Below, piece after piece: positions 1 to 8,812 of a stretch of 64,000 nucleotides of DNA. The stretch's first letter is position 1. Each line of letters begins with the position of its first letter. Source of the stretch: Spirochaetota bacterium (GTDB lineage: Bacteria > Spirochaetota > Spirochaetia > Sphaerochaetales > Sphaerochaetaceae); assembly GCA_023401595.1 (NCBI GenBank), contig JAEXDQ010000043.1:17126-81125 (forward strand), in the 5' to 3' direction. The notes beneath the pieces are model-generated. The model did no database searches, was not told where the DNA came from, and saw only the letters and a list, made by a program, of their open reading frames with translations. The position numbers and the translations under genes are program-made.

Positions 1-1
1 A

Positions 2-1900
2 CAAGGACATGGCGCGAAAGCCGTTTTCGGGACCGCGGAGGGCTCCGTACCGAAGACGAAAGCCATGAAGGTTACTCCATACGCTTCGGAAAATACACGG
101 AAAAGCTCCGTTACGAAGGATAGTGCAGTTCCGAAAGCTGACAAAGCGTCGGCGAAGGTCTCTGGAGGCGGGGCCAGGCTTCAAGTGCCCAAGATGCAGC
201 CCTCCGTCGCCCCGGAAGTTCCTGCCAAGACATCTTCCAGAGGAGCGACGGATTCAAAAACCCATCTTGTCGTTCCCCCCGTCAAAGGCGTGGATACAGG
301 AAAAGGGGAGTCGGCATCGGCGCCTGTGAAAAACACTCCCCCTAAAAGCGGTGCGTCAGGCTATCCTGCCAAGGCCTCGAAGGAATTTTCCGCCGGCGTC
401 GAAGTCTATGGGGAAGCCTCCGACGGGGTGGATTTCCGTAGCAGGGCCGGCCGGAGCGCCTCCATCGCCAGGGAGACTCGTGGCGGCGGCCGGAGCATGG
501 TCGGGCCTGAGCAAGAAGCCAGGCTTGCCCGGGAAGCCATGCTCGGGACGATGAAAAAGCAGGTGGCGACCTCCCGCAAGAAAGATGTGGAGCCGGATCT
601 TCCATTGCACGCCGGTCCCGGCCCGACCATGGAGAACCGGAAGAAATCCTCGCTTTCCACCCCTCAGAAACGGGGTGCTGTGAAAAACAATGCCGTGGCC
701 GGGTATGGCGGAGGTTCCGGCGGTAAGGCCGGTAAGGCTGGAATTCGACGTATCGGAGGCGCCGGCGCGGGGAAAGGCGGCGGAGCCGGTATCGCGGGCT
801 CCCATCCTCGTGTGAACGGCATGGAGGCGGTGGTCCTCGTCCTGGTGGTTCTCGCCGTCGTTCTGCTGATAACCCTGGTGGCGGTGTTCGTGCGTACCGG
901 CAGGACGGCGGAAAAACGGGTTCCCGTAGTAGCGGAGGGCGTCGCGTCCCGAACGGGTTCTCTGGACGTTGTTTCCGCGGATTCTTTGTTCGACGCTGAT
1001 ATCGGCGGCGAAGCCTCCCGGATGAGGCCGGACAATTCTTTGTTGGTAGAAATACGCGCCGGCATGACCGCCCGACAGGCGTGCCAGGTCTTGGAGGACC
1101 ATGGAGTAATTTCCGATTCCCAGGTCCTCCTCGACTATCTGGTGACGGAAAATCTCGCCGGAAGCATCCGCCAGGGAAGTTTCCTGTTGAAAAAGGGGAT
1201 GGATGCGGCCAGCTGTGCTTCAGTTATTACCAACAGGTCTTCCTCCGTAGTGGATCTGACGGTGTTCCCTGGATATACGATCGCTGAAATCGACCGGCTG
1301 CTGGCGTCGAGGGGATACGCCGAGGCCGGCGACTTTATCGGGGCGACCGATGCGCTGACGAAAGGCTACGGTCTTTCTTTCGCGGAGGGGTGGTTCCTTG
1401 CCGGAACCTATCAGGTGCCCCGGGTGGATGGCGCCCAGGCGCTGGCTATGTCCATGTACCAGGCGATGCTTGGCGCGCTTCAGCCGCTATTGGGGGATAT
1501 CGGTGTCCTTGACCGCTCTGTGGACGACGTGCTGATTGTCGCGAGCATGATTCAACGTGAGACGAACGAGGCCGCTGAAATGCCTTTGATCGCCGGTATC
1601 ATCTACAAACGGCTTGACGAAGGCATCGCCCTCGGCATCGACGCCACCACCCGCTATGAGACCGGGAACTGGACCGACCCGATCGACCCCGTAGACCTCG
1701 AGACCCGGACGCCCTACAATACGCGTCGGAAGAAAGGTCTGCCTCCATCCGGTATCGGTTGCGTTGGGCTTGACGCATTGAACGCGGCGGTCTATCCAAG
1801 CAAGTCGGATTGGTATTATTATCTCCATGGTACGGACGGCATGATCCATTTCGCCCGTACCTACGAGGAACATCAACAGAATATCACCATGTGGCGTTGA
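2..1900 (+). CDS. mltG: MltG/YceG endolytic murein transglycosylase (5' end outside window)
   Basis: Inner-membrane lytic transglycosylase that cuts nascent glycan strands and so sets where their synthesis ends. Counting from the ATG at 65, residues 1-250 are low-complexity (Lys, Ala, Gly, Ser, Pro rich), residues 254-278 form one membrane helix, and the rest is the YceG domain. The active-site segment reads ASMIQRETNEAAEMP with the conserved Glu near residue 497, followed by IDATTRYETG and then PYNTRRKKGLPPSGIG, all family hallmarks. The reading frame has no stop between base 2 and the ATG at 65, and the upstream codons have the same low-complexity character. The true start therefore probably lies left of the window. 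The cytoplasmic tail is far longer than in Escherichia coli MltG (about 340 residues in total). The position of the catalytic Glu is from family knowledge. Confidence 0.9.
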   Translation, partial: QGHGAKAVFGTAEGSVPKTKAMKVTPYASENTRKSSVTKDSAVPKADKASAKVSGGGARLQVPKMQPSVAPEVPAKTSSRGATDSKTHLVVPPVKGVDTGKGESASAPVKNTPPKSGASGYPAKASKEFSAGVEVYGEASDGVDFRSRAGRSASIARETRGGGRSMVGPEQEARLAREAMLGTMKKQVATSRKKDVEPDLPLHAGPGPTMENRKKSSLSTPQKRGAVKNNAVAGYGGGSGGKAGKAGIRRIGGAGAGKGGGAGIAGSHPRVNGMEAVVLVLVVLAVVLLITLVAVFVRTGRTAEKRVPVVAEGVASRTGSLDVVSADSLFDADIGGEASRMRPDNSLLVEIRAGMTARQACQVLEDHGVISDSQVLLDYLVTENLAGSIRQGSFLLKKGMDAASCASVITNRSSSVVDLTVFPGYTIAEIDRLLASRGYAEAGDFIGATDALTKGYGLSFAEGWFLAGTYQVPRVDGAQALAMSMYQAMLGALQPLLGDIGVLDRSVDDVLIVASMIQRETNEAAEMPLIAGIIYKRLDEGIALGIDATTRYETGNWTDPIDPVDLETRTPYNTRRKKGLPPSGIGCVGLDALNAAVYPSKSDWYYYLHGTDGMIHFARTYEEHQQNITMWR

Positions 1901-2013
1901 ATCGGTCGCATCATCCCATAGGAAAAATTCCTAGAGGAACGTGTCTCTCGCCGGATCGTCTTTTCCCGTGTCGTGGAAAGGATTCCTGACCACATGGATA
2001 GGGAGTGTCATAC

Positions 2014-2904
2014 ATGTCAGGTACGAGGCTGTATAGCCAACGAAATGTGAACCTTCATACGCATTCGTTCTTTTGCGGTCATGGAACCGGGTTGGTGGAG
2101 GAATACGCCGTCAACGCGTTGGAGCAGGGGCTTGAGGCGCTCGGGTACAGCGAGCATTGTCCTACCCCCGACGACCGGTGGCCTCGTTCAAGGATGCCGT
2201 TCGCACGGCTGGATGAATATACGGAGGCCTGTCGCGTTTCGCAACGGCTGCATGGGCCGTTGGGGCGGAATGATCTGCTGGTGCTTCGCGGTTTCGAATG
2301 CGACTATCTGCCTGAATATCATTCCTATTATCAAGAACATCTTCTGGGCGACCTGGCTTGCGACTATCTGCTGTTCGGCGTCCACTACCTGCAGGTCCCT
2401 TCCCGCAGGGATGTCCCTGTACACCGCGGAGCGTTGGGGAAGACGGAATTGTATGCGTATACCGACCAGTATATTGCGTCCTTGCGTTCCGGCCTGTTCC
2501 TGTTCGGGGCGCATCCCGACCTGTTCGCCTTCAACTACCGTACCTGGGACGCCGACGCCATCTCCTGTTCCAAGGCGATCATCGAATGCGCTGTAGACCT
2601 TGGAATACCTCTGGAGATCAACGGATACGGTTTCCGCAAGCCGCTGATTGAAACGCCGGACGGTGTGCGTAAGGCTTATCCGATTCCCCGTTTCTGGGAA
2701 CTTGCCGCCCAGTATCCGTTGCAGGTCACCACGAACAGCGATGCCCACGCCGCCGCCGACGTAGCCGTTCATTTTACCGTCTGTAGAGAGTTTGCCGAGC
2801 GGTTCGGCCTGAAGTTCGTGTCGGTCCGCGTCACCGAGACGGAGCCGGACGTGTATCGTGTGGAGCTGGTTTCGCCGGAAAAGAGGGTGGACGTACTGGT
2901 TTGA
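2014..2904 (+). CDS. PHP-domain phosphoesterase, histidinol-phosphatase-like
   Basis: Metal-dependent phosphoesterase of the PHP superfamily, about 296 residues. Metal-ligand motifs appear in the usual order: NLHTHSFFCGHG near the N-terminus, SEHCP, GFECDYLPEY, LFGVHYLQ, FGAHPDLFAF, LEINGYGFRKP and TTNSDAHAAADV at the end. This pattern is that of HisK-type histidinol phosphatases, but no other his gene is nearby, so the substrate is open. I prefer the ATG at 2014 because a GGGAG ribosome-binding site lies at 2001-2005, eight bases upstream. A GTG at 2005 in the same frame would overlap that site. It follows mltG by about 110 bases, on the same strand. Confidence 0.8.
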   Translation: MSGTRLYSQRNVNLHTHSFFCGHGTGLVEEYAVNALEQGLEALGYSEHCPTPDDRWPRSRMPFARLDEYTEACRVSQRLHGPLGRNDLLVLRGFECDYLPEYHSYYQEHLLGDLACDYLLFGVHYLQVPSRRDVPVHRGALGKTELYAYTDQYIASLRSGLFLFGAHPDLFAFNYRTWDADAISCSKAIIECAVDLGIPLEINGYGFRKPLIETPDGVRKAYPIPRFWELAAQYPLQVTTNSDAHAAADVAVHFTVCREFAERFGLKFVSVRVTETEPDVYRVELVSPEKRVDVLV

Positions 2905-3113
2905 GTTAACCATTCGTGTCGAAATTTATGGTATTTTTCCTCATGGATCACTTTGCATTCCTGTAAAAAAAGATTCTCAGAAAGTGACACAAGATTCCAT
3001 TACCTAGAGCTGGCAGTCTAAAGTCCCGAACTGGATTTTTTGAACAAGAAACATGCTTTAAGGAACATGGGTGTCGGTTTTATTTTTTCATGTCATTTTT
3101 TTGCAAATTTTGT

Positions 3114-3142
3114 TTGACAGCTTGGAAAGCTCATTGTAGTAT
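3114..3142 (+). promoter_or_regulatory. sigma70-type promoter of the catabolic operon
   Basis: A perfect -35 TTGACA (3114-3119) is separated by 17 bases from a -10-like TAGTAT (3137-3142). It is 60 bases upstream of the first gene of the locus. Confidence 0.65.
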
Positions 3143-3148
3143 TCAACG

Positions 3149-3156
3149 TGTATACA
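3149..3156. promoter_or_regulatory. candidate GntR operator TGTATACA
   Basis: The perfect 8-bp palindrome TGTATACA sits just downstream of the -10 element. The same octamer recurs inside a 10-bp palindrome upstream of the GntR gene at the far end of the locus. A site shared by operon and regulator is what a local FCD-type repressor would use. This is inference from sequence only. Confidence 0.45.
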
Positions 3157-3202
3157 ATAAGTATATTTTAAGTATTTAGTTTGAATACTGCGGAGGAATT
3201 CG

Positions 3203-4306
3203 ATGAAAATACGAGATGTCGAGGTACGGGCCTATAGTGCCCTCCATAAAAGACCCTATGCCAATGGAAAGTATACATATGCTACGACGGATGTCGTAAT
3301 ATGCCGGGTGTTCACCGATGATGGATTGGAGGGAATCGGCTGGGCCCATGGCACAGATGTCGTCGTTGATACCATGCTGAGTCTCAAGGACAGAATTATC
3401 GGAGAGGATCCTTTCAACGTGGAACGTATCTGGGACAAAATGTACCTTCCCAAAGTCTATGGTAGAAAAGGTTTTGAGACTCGTGCGATCAGCGGTATTG
3501 ATACGGCTCTCTGGGATATCATGGGTAAAGTCGCGGGGCGTCCGATCCGGCAATTGCTTGGCGGTTATCATGATTCTATTCCTGCATATATCGCTGGAGG
3601 ATATTACGAAGAAGGCAAAGGCTATGATGGGCTACAGGAAGAAATGCGACAGAATATTCTCAAAGGGGCAAAGGCCGTCAAGATGAAGATTGGCGGCGCC
3701 CCAATCAAAGTGGATATTGAACGTATAGACGCCGTCCGAGATGCCGTAGGTCCTGATTGTGCTGTTTTGGTCGACGCCAATAATGCCTACAATCGGCTTG
3801 ATGCGCTGAAAATGGGACTCGAACTTGATAAACGGGATATTTATTGGTTCGAGGAACCCCTTTCGCCCGATGATATCGATGGATGTTCCGAATTGGTCAG
3901 GAAACTGAATACCCCCATTGCAATTGGGGAAAATGAGTATACCAGATGGGGTTTCAAGCAATTGATAGATGCTAATGCCGCACAGATACTTAATGCCGAC
4001 GCATTGGTTCTTGGCGGAATTACCGAATGGAAAAAAGTCGCTGATCTCGCGCAGGCAGGACATGTGCTGATCGCTCCCCATGGCGATCAGGAAGTCCATG
4101 TTCATTTGGTCAGTGCAATTCCCAATGGATTGATTGCTGAATATTATGACACGAATCTCAATTCACTGCTCAATGCCATGTTTAAGAACCATATGGTCTT
4201 GGATGAAAACGGCAATGTAGCCGCATCAGACGCCCCAGGCCTTGGTGTGGAAATAGATTTTGAGGCGTTGGAACAATTTCGGACATATCCGGCACAGGAT
4301 AGATAA
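3203..4306 (+). CDS. enolase-superfamily acid-sugar dehydratase or racemase, mandelate-racemase subgroup
   Basis: Mg-dependent enzyme of 367 residues that abstracts the alpha-proton of a carboxylate. N-terminal capping domain: DVVICRVFTDDGLEGIGW, then RAISGIDTALWDIMGK. In the barrel, KAVKMKIGG gives the KxK catalytic lysine near residue 160. VLVDANNAY, YWFEEPLSP and IAIGENEYTRWGF supply the Asp-Glu-Glu metal ligands, and ILNADALVLGG with LIAPHGDQEVH supplies the Asp/His dyad typical of the MR subgroup. First gene of a same-strand series that continues with an ABC importer, a second enolase-superfamily enzyme and a lyase, so a role in catabolism of an imported acid sugar is likely. The exact substrate cannot be read from sequence. 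Confidence 0.85.
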   Translation: MKIRDVEVRAYSALHKRPYANGKYTYATTDVVICRVFTDDGLEGIGWAHGTDVVVDTMLSLKDRIIGEDPFNVERIWDKMYLPKVYGRKGFETRAISGIDTALWDIMGKVAGRPIRQLLGGYHDSIPAYIAGGYYEEGKGYDGLQEEMRQNILKGAKAVKMKIGGAPIKVDIERIDAVRDAVGPDCAVLVDANNAYNRLDALKMGLELDKRDIYWFEEPLSPDDIDGCSELVRKLNTPIAIGENEYTRWGFKQLIDANAAQILNADALVLGGITEWKKVADLAQAGHVLIAPHGDQEVHVHLVSAIPNGLIAEYYDTNLNSLLNAMFKNHMVLDENGNVAASDAPGLGVEIDFEALEQFRTYPAQDR

Positions 4307-4348
4307 TCCTGCCGGATTTTAATTGACTTAACTTCTAAGGAGGAGAAA

Positions 4349-5668
4349 ATGAAGAAAGTCGTTATAACCTTATTAATTGCCGTATTGGCGCTTGGATCGG
4401 TAGTTGCGGCAGGACAGTCGGAAGACAAGGCTTCTGGTTCCGCCGTGACCGGTACTTTAAAGATTTGGTCTGCGCTCACTCAGAAGGAACGAGCCACCGA
4501 ACTAGAGAACCTCGCCAAAAAATTTGAGGCGCTCAACCCTGGTGTGAAAGTAGAAATTACCGTTATGCCTTGGTCCGGCCTGCTGGACAAGCTTATGGCC
4601 TCCATTATGGCTGGCAATCCGCCTGATATCGCGATTGTCGGGCAGGGATACCCTCAAACGCTTGCTGCGAGCGGTGGGTTGATGGAGCTCTCCGATCTGA
4701 TCGGACACGTAGGTGGAAAAGATGCGTTCCTCGGGACTTCTCTGAGTCTCGGGTCGACGGAAGACGGCGTCTATTCTATGCCGCTGTACATTACGCCGGT
4801 CGTCGCCTACTATCGACAGAGCTATCTCGATGCAGTCGGCTATGACAAGATTCCCGCCACTTGGGAAGAGTATTACGAAATGTGCAAGGCTGTCACCGAT
4901 CCCGCTAACAACCGGTATGGATTCGGCATCCCTCTTGGAGACCACCATGGGACGAAGACCATTTGGTCGTTCCTCCAAGCGAACAATGTAGATCTTGTCA
5001 ATGTCGATGAGAATGGAAAATGGTATGTTGATATTAATGAAGAAGATCGTGCTGCCATGGTGGAAACCTACGAGTACTTCTACAAACTGGTCAAGGGTTG
5101 TGCTCCCGCTGGCGTTACAAGCTATACTCAGACCAATGTACGTGAGATGGTTGCCACTGGTATCATTATGAGTCGTATCGACACTCCTGAGATTTATTAT
5201 AACGTCGCAACGATGGATCCCAATCATTTTAATGATGTGAAGTATTTCCGTGTACCTGGACGTAAATCAAACCGTTCCTATATGGGATGGGTCGGAATGT
5301 CGATTCTTGCACAAGGCAACACCAAACTTGCTTCCCGGTTCATCGAATATTGCTATACGGGTGATACTTTGGTTGATTTCTATGTCAGTTATCCCCATGC
5401 GATGTTCCCCGCCAAGAAAGACATCTTTGAAGCTGCGGCCTATCGTGACCGACTCCCGAAGGAACTACAGGAAATGGTTCCCGATTTGGCCCTTGACATC
5501 TTGAGTTCTTCCGCTTCAATCGCGATGGCTAACGGTCCATTCCCTTATGCTGGAGAAGTTGAATCGAAGAATTATCTTGGCAACGCTCTTACCAGGATGC
5601 TAGTCAACGGTATTTCCGCTGAAGCGGCGGTTGATGGTGTTATCGCTGATTTGAACGGCCTGTTCTGA
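4349..5668 (+). CDS. ABC transporter extracellular sugar-binding protein (family 1)
   Basis: Periplasmic solute-binding protein of 439 residues. The N-terminus is a Sec signal peptide (MKKVVITLLIAVLALGSVVAAG) with no lipobox cysteine, so it looks periplasmic rather than lipid-anchored. The mature start TLKIWSALTQKERATELENL and the later AIVGQGYPQTLAASGGLMEL and GFGIPLGDHHGTKT resemble CUT1 binding proteins. A strong AAGGAGGAG ribosome-binding site precedes the ATG. It lies between the first dehydratase and two permeases, so it probably captures the substrate of this locus. Confidence 0.85.
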   Translation: MKKVVITLLIAVLALGSVVAAGQSEDKASGSAVTGTLKIWSALTQKERATELENLAKKFEALNPGVKVEITVMPWSGLLDKLMASIMAGNPPDIAIVGQGYPQTLAASGGLMELSDLIGHVGGKDAFLGTSLSLGSTEDGVYSMPLYITPVVAYYRQSYLDAVGYDKIPATWEEYYEMCKAVTDPANNRYGFGIPLGDHHGTKTIWSFLQANNVDLVNVDENGKWYVDINEEDRAAMVETYEYFYKLVKGCAPAGVTSYTQTNVREMVATGIIMSRIDTPEIYYNVATMDPNHFNDVKYFRVPGRKSNRSYMGWVGMSILAQGNTKLASRFIEYCYTGDTLVDFYVSYPHAMFPAKKDIFEAAAYRDRLPKELQEMVPDLALDILSSSASIAMANGPFPYAGEVESKNYLGNALTRMLVNGISAEAAVDGVIADLNGLF

Positions 5669-5696
5669 TTTCAAATAGAGTCAAAAGGTGTGAAAC

Positions 5697-6611
5697 ATGA
5701 AGACAAAGACTACCTCCGTCCATTCTTTGGAAAAAAAGATGGGGCTACAAGGGATGCTTCTGTATCTCCCGGCGATAATAATCATATTTCTGATTATTTT
5801 CTATCCGTTGATCTATGCCCTGAGGATGAGCTTTACGAATTTCAGGCCGACAGTGGTCGTGACGCAGTTCGTCGGTTTCGCGAACTATGCGGCGATTCTC
5901 AAGGATTCGAAGTTCTGGCAGGCTATGGGGCGGTCTTTGCTCTTCACTGTTGGTTCATTGGTTCCTCAGATCTGTCTTGGCTTGGCCATGGCCTCATTGC
6001 TTAACCATCCGCTGTTGAAGTGCAAAATGCTGTTCCGTGGTCTGGCCATCACTCCTTGGTTGATCCCGACCGTTGCAGTAGCGATGATATTCAAATGGAT
6101 GTTCAACGATATCTACGGCATTATCAACTATCTGATGGTCGACATCGGGTTAATCAACACCCCTCGGCCGTGGATGAGCAATGGTATTTCTGCGATGATT
6201 ATATTAGTACTCGCCAACGTCTGGCGGGGTACTCCATTGATGATTACCATGTTTTTGGCCGGATTGCAGGGGATTCCCAACGACTTGTATGAGGCGGCCG
6301 AAGTGGACGGCGCAAGTGCTTGGGTACGTTTCATCAAGATTACTTTGCCGTTGCTGGTCCCCGTGATTATGGTATCTGGCGTACTACGATTCATCTGGAC
6401 TTTCAATTTCTATGATTTGCCATGGGTGATGACGGGCGGAGGTCCTGCGGAAGCGACTCAGACGACGCCGGTATATGCCTATAGGCGGGCGTTTAGCGCC
6501 TATCGTCTAGGAGAAGGTTCTGCGATTACGGTCATTTTGTTTCTTGTTCTGCTAGTCTTCGCATTCGTTTATTTCAAAGCGAAGAAATATCAAGACAAAA
6601 TTCTGAAATAG
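5697..6611 (+). CDS. CUT1 sugar ABC permease, MalF type
   Basis: Integral inner-membrane permease, 304 residues, about six helices. The first is LLYLPAIIIIFLIIFYPLIYAL. The cytoplasmic loop that docks the ATPase (EAA loop) is EAAEVDGASAWVRFIKITLP. Twenty-eight bases after the binding-protein gene and twelve before the second permease, so co-transcribed. No ATP-binding subunit is encoded in this locus, which implies use of a shared MsmK/UgpC-type ATPase encoded elsewhere. Confidence 0.88.
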   Translation: MKTKTTSVHSLEKKMGLQGMLLYLPAIIIIFLIIFYPLIYALRMSFTNFRPTVVVTQFVGFANYAAILKDSKFWQAMGRSLLFTVGSLVPQICLGLAMASLLNHPLLKCKMLFRGLAITPWLIPTVAVAMIFKWMFNDIYGIINYLMVDIGLINTPRPWMSNGISAMIILVLANVWRGTPLMITMFLAGLQGIPNDLYEAAEVDGASAWVRFIKITLPLLVPVIMVSGVLRFIWTFNFYDLPWVMTGGGPAEATQTTPVYAYRRAFSAYRLGEGSAITVILFLVLLVFAFVYFKAKKYQDKILK

Positions 6612-6622
6612 GGGGACGAAGT

Positions 6623-7465
6623 ATGTTGACGAAACAAAATAGAGTGCGTAGACAAAAGGTCGTCATCCACCTTCTGGTGGTTTTGACGTTGATTCCTGTT
6701 CTCTTTCCTATCTACTGGTTGTTCGTTTCGGCGTTGCAGAGTCCGCAGTCGATTATTTCCATCCCTCCGAAATTATTTCCCAAAAGCTTTTCGCTGTATT
6801 TTGTGAAAAAGGTATTCGCCGAGTTCGGAGTCGGTAGATTTTTGTTCAACAGTGTGTTTCTTTCCGTCACTTCCACATTCCTGACGCTTTTGGTAGCCTG
6901 TCTAGCCGCTTTCAGCTATACGGCTTATACCTATCGTAGCAAGGAGACATTCTCAAAAATCATTTTGTTCGTCCATATGTTTCCGCAAATCCTGATTGTT
7001 ATTCCAATCTATTTGCTGATGAGCAAGATGCGTCTGATCAATTCTTATGCGGGGTTGATGCTTTGCTATATCGCATTTGAGATGCCGATCTGTGTCTGGA
7101 CGATGCAATCATATTTCGAGACTATCCCAAGGGATTTGGTCGATGCCGCGGAAATAGACGGACTGACAAGGATTCGCACCCTTTGGTATGTTTTTCTACC
7201 TGTAGCTTTGCCAGGTCTCGCTGCCGCTGGAATCATGACGTTCATCGGTATCTGGAACAACTTTTTACTAGCCAATACCCTGTTGATTGATGCCAACAAG
7301 AAGACGCTACCCGTCGTTATCGCTGATTTTGCTTCGAGGGACAACATGTTGCAGGGTGATGTTCTCGCCGCCAGTCTGATTGTCTGCGTGCCATCGTTCT
7401 TCTTCGCCTTGTTCGCTCAGAAGTATCTGGTCGGCGGGCTGACCAACGGTGCAGTGAAAGCGTAG
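6623..7465 (+). CDS. CUT1 sugar ABC permease, MalG type
   Basis: Second permease subunit, 280 residues, six predicted helices beginning VVIHLLVVLTLIPVLFPIYW. EAA loop: DAAEIDGLTRIRTLWYVFLP. It pairs with the preceding MalF-type protein to form the importer channel. A GGGGGACGAAGT ribosome-binding region precedes the ATG. The 150-base gap after it contains only a short frame ending DDVRRAGM that I do not consider a gene. Confidence 0.88.
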   Translation: MLTKQNRVRRQKVVIHLLVVLTLIPVLFPIYWLFVSALQSPQSIISIPPKLFPKSFSLYFVKKVFAEFGVGRFLFNSVFLSVTSTFLTLLVACLAAFSYTAYTYRSKETFSKIILFVHMFPQILIVIPIYLLMSKMRLINSYAGLMLCYIAFEMPICVWTMQSYFETIPRDLVDAAEIDGLTRIRTLWYVFLPVALPGLAAAGIMTFIGIWNNFLLANTLLIDANKKTLPVVIADFASRDNMLQGDVLAASLIVCVPSFFFALFAQKYLVGGLTNGAVKA

Positions 7466-7617
7466 ATATCGCTTTGTGATCTGTACTTGTGAGATTCATA
7501 TCGAGAGGTATGACACTCCGAACAAGATACGGATGCTGGACGACGTGCGCAGGGCCGGCATGTAGGCCGGTGTCGATACCTCAAAATACCTGCTTACAAC
7601 AAGAAGGAATAGTAGTC

Positions 7618-8757
7618 ATGAAAATCACTGATATAAAAGTCAAGTTCATAGATATATTCATGTTTGTAGAAGTATATACTGACGAAGGGCTTGTAGGGCT
7701 CGGTGAATCCGGCACTTGGGCGTTTCTGGAAGCTTCCGCCGCCGCAGTGGAAACCTTCAAACGATACTTGATCGGTAAAGATCCTCTATTGCGGGAACAT
7801 CATTGGCAGTATTTGTATCGTTGCTACCATTTCAGGGGTGCTGCGATTATGGGTGCGCTTTCCGCCATTGATATCGCTCTTTGGGACATAGCTGGAAAAT
7901 ACTACGGAGTACCCTGTTACCAATTGATGGGTGGTAAGGTGAGAGACAAGGCACGTGTCTACTATCATGTATTTGGTAAGAACCGGCAGGATCTGATTGA
8001 CGGTTGTATTGCCGCCAAGGAGCAAGGGTTTACTGCTGTGGGGCACTTGACGCCATTTGCCGATGAACCCCGTGAAACACCTTGGTTCAAAACTCATGTC
8101 GCCCGGATGGAGGATGGAATCGAAAGCGTCCGAAGATATCGTGAGGCGGTTGGAAACGATGTTGACCTTTGCATTGAGATACATCGCCAGCTGACGGTAT
8201 CGGAAGCCGTTGTACTAGGAAAGGGCATTGAAGAATTCAAACCGTTGTTCTATGAAGATCCTGTCCGTCCTGACGGCTTCGACGATATGGCCAAGGTCGC
8301 AGAAAAAATCACCATCCCCATTGCGACGGGGGAACGGATTCATACGTTGGCAGAATTCGGTATGTTGCTTTCCCGGAATGCATGCCGGTACGTTCGTCCC
8401 GATGTCTGCATGTGCGGAGGTCTTACTCATGCAAAAAAAATTGCTGCGTTGGCGGAGGCGTACAACGTTCAGGTTGTGCCGCATAATCCTTTGAGCCCTG
8501 TCAGTACCGCCGCATGCATTCAGCTTGCGGCCTGTATACCGAATTTTGCGATTCAAGAATATCCGATAGGTGAAAACACCGCACCAAAGAACCAGATTGT
8601 CAAGAGTACTATCAAGTTGGAAAAAGGCTTTCTGATTATACCTGATGTGCCAGGCATCGGCGTAGAACTGACACCTGATGCGGAACAGGAATTTCCGTAT
8701 GTCCCAAGAAAATTTGTGACGAGGCTTCAGGACGACGGTTCAGTGTTTGACCAATAG
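7618..8757 (+). CDS. enolase-superfamily dehydratase resembling D-galactonate dehydratase
   Basis: 379-residue acid-sugar dehydratase candidate. The start at 7618 (MKITDIKVKF) is preferred over upstream in-frame codons because AAGAAGGAA lies at 7601-7609 and family members begin this way. Barrel motifs: CIEIHRQL (ligand Glu plus His, as in the DxH of DgoD, but with Glu in place of Asp), LFYEDPVRP, ATGERIHT, and VVPHNPLSPVSTAACIQLA. The last matches the PHxPLxP segment with the second catalytic His of galactonate dehydratase. There is no KxK, which also fits the DgoD type. With the MR-type enzyme upstream, two mechanistically different dehydratase-type enzymes sit in one locus. Confidence 0.8.
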   Translation: MKITDIKVKFIDIFMFVEVYTDEGLVGLGESGTWAFLEASAAAVETFKRYLIGKDPLLREHHWQYLYRCYHFRGAAIMGALSAIDIALWDIAGKYYGVPCYQLMGGKVRDKARVYYHVFGKNRQDLIDGCIAAKEQGFTAVGHLTPFADEPRETPWFKTHVARMEDGIESVRRYREAVGNDVDLCIEIHRQLTVSEAVVLGKGIEEFKPLFYEDPVRPDGFDDMAKVAEKITIPIATGERIHTLAEFGMLLSRNACRYVRPDVCMCGGLTHAKKIAALAEAYNVQVVPHNPLSPVSTAACIQLAACIPNFAIQEYPIGENTAPKNQIVKSTIKLEKGFLIIPDVPGIGVELTPDAEQEFPYVPRKFVTRLQDDGSVFDQ

Positions 8758-8812
8758 GTAGTGCTGGTCGTCAGCATCGTCAACGATATCGCATCATCAA
8801 AGGGAGAGAGTT

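Larger units (their letters stand above)
2905..3202. other. AT-rich intergenic region carrying the promoter of the catabolic locus
   Basis: No gene is visible in this gap of just under 300 bases. The right half holds the promoter and palindrome listed separately. A GGAGGAA-type ribosome-binding site lies immediately before the ATG at 3203. Confidence 0.6.

Noticed and set aside
7489..7617. N-terminal extension of the DgoD-like enzyme
   Set aside because: The 43 extra codons have no family similarity; a good ribosome-binding site directs the start to 7618.
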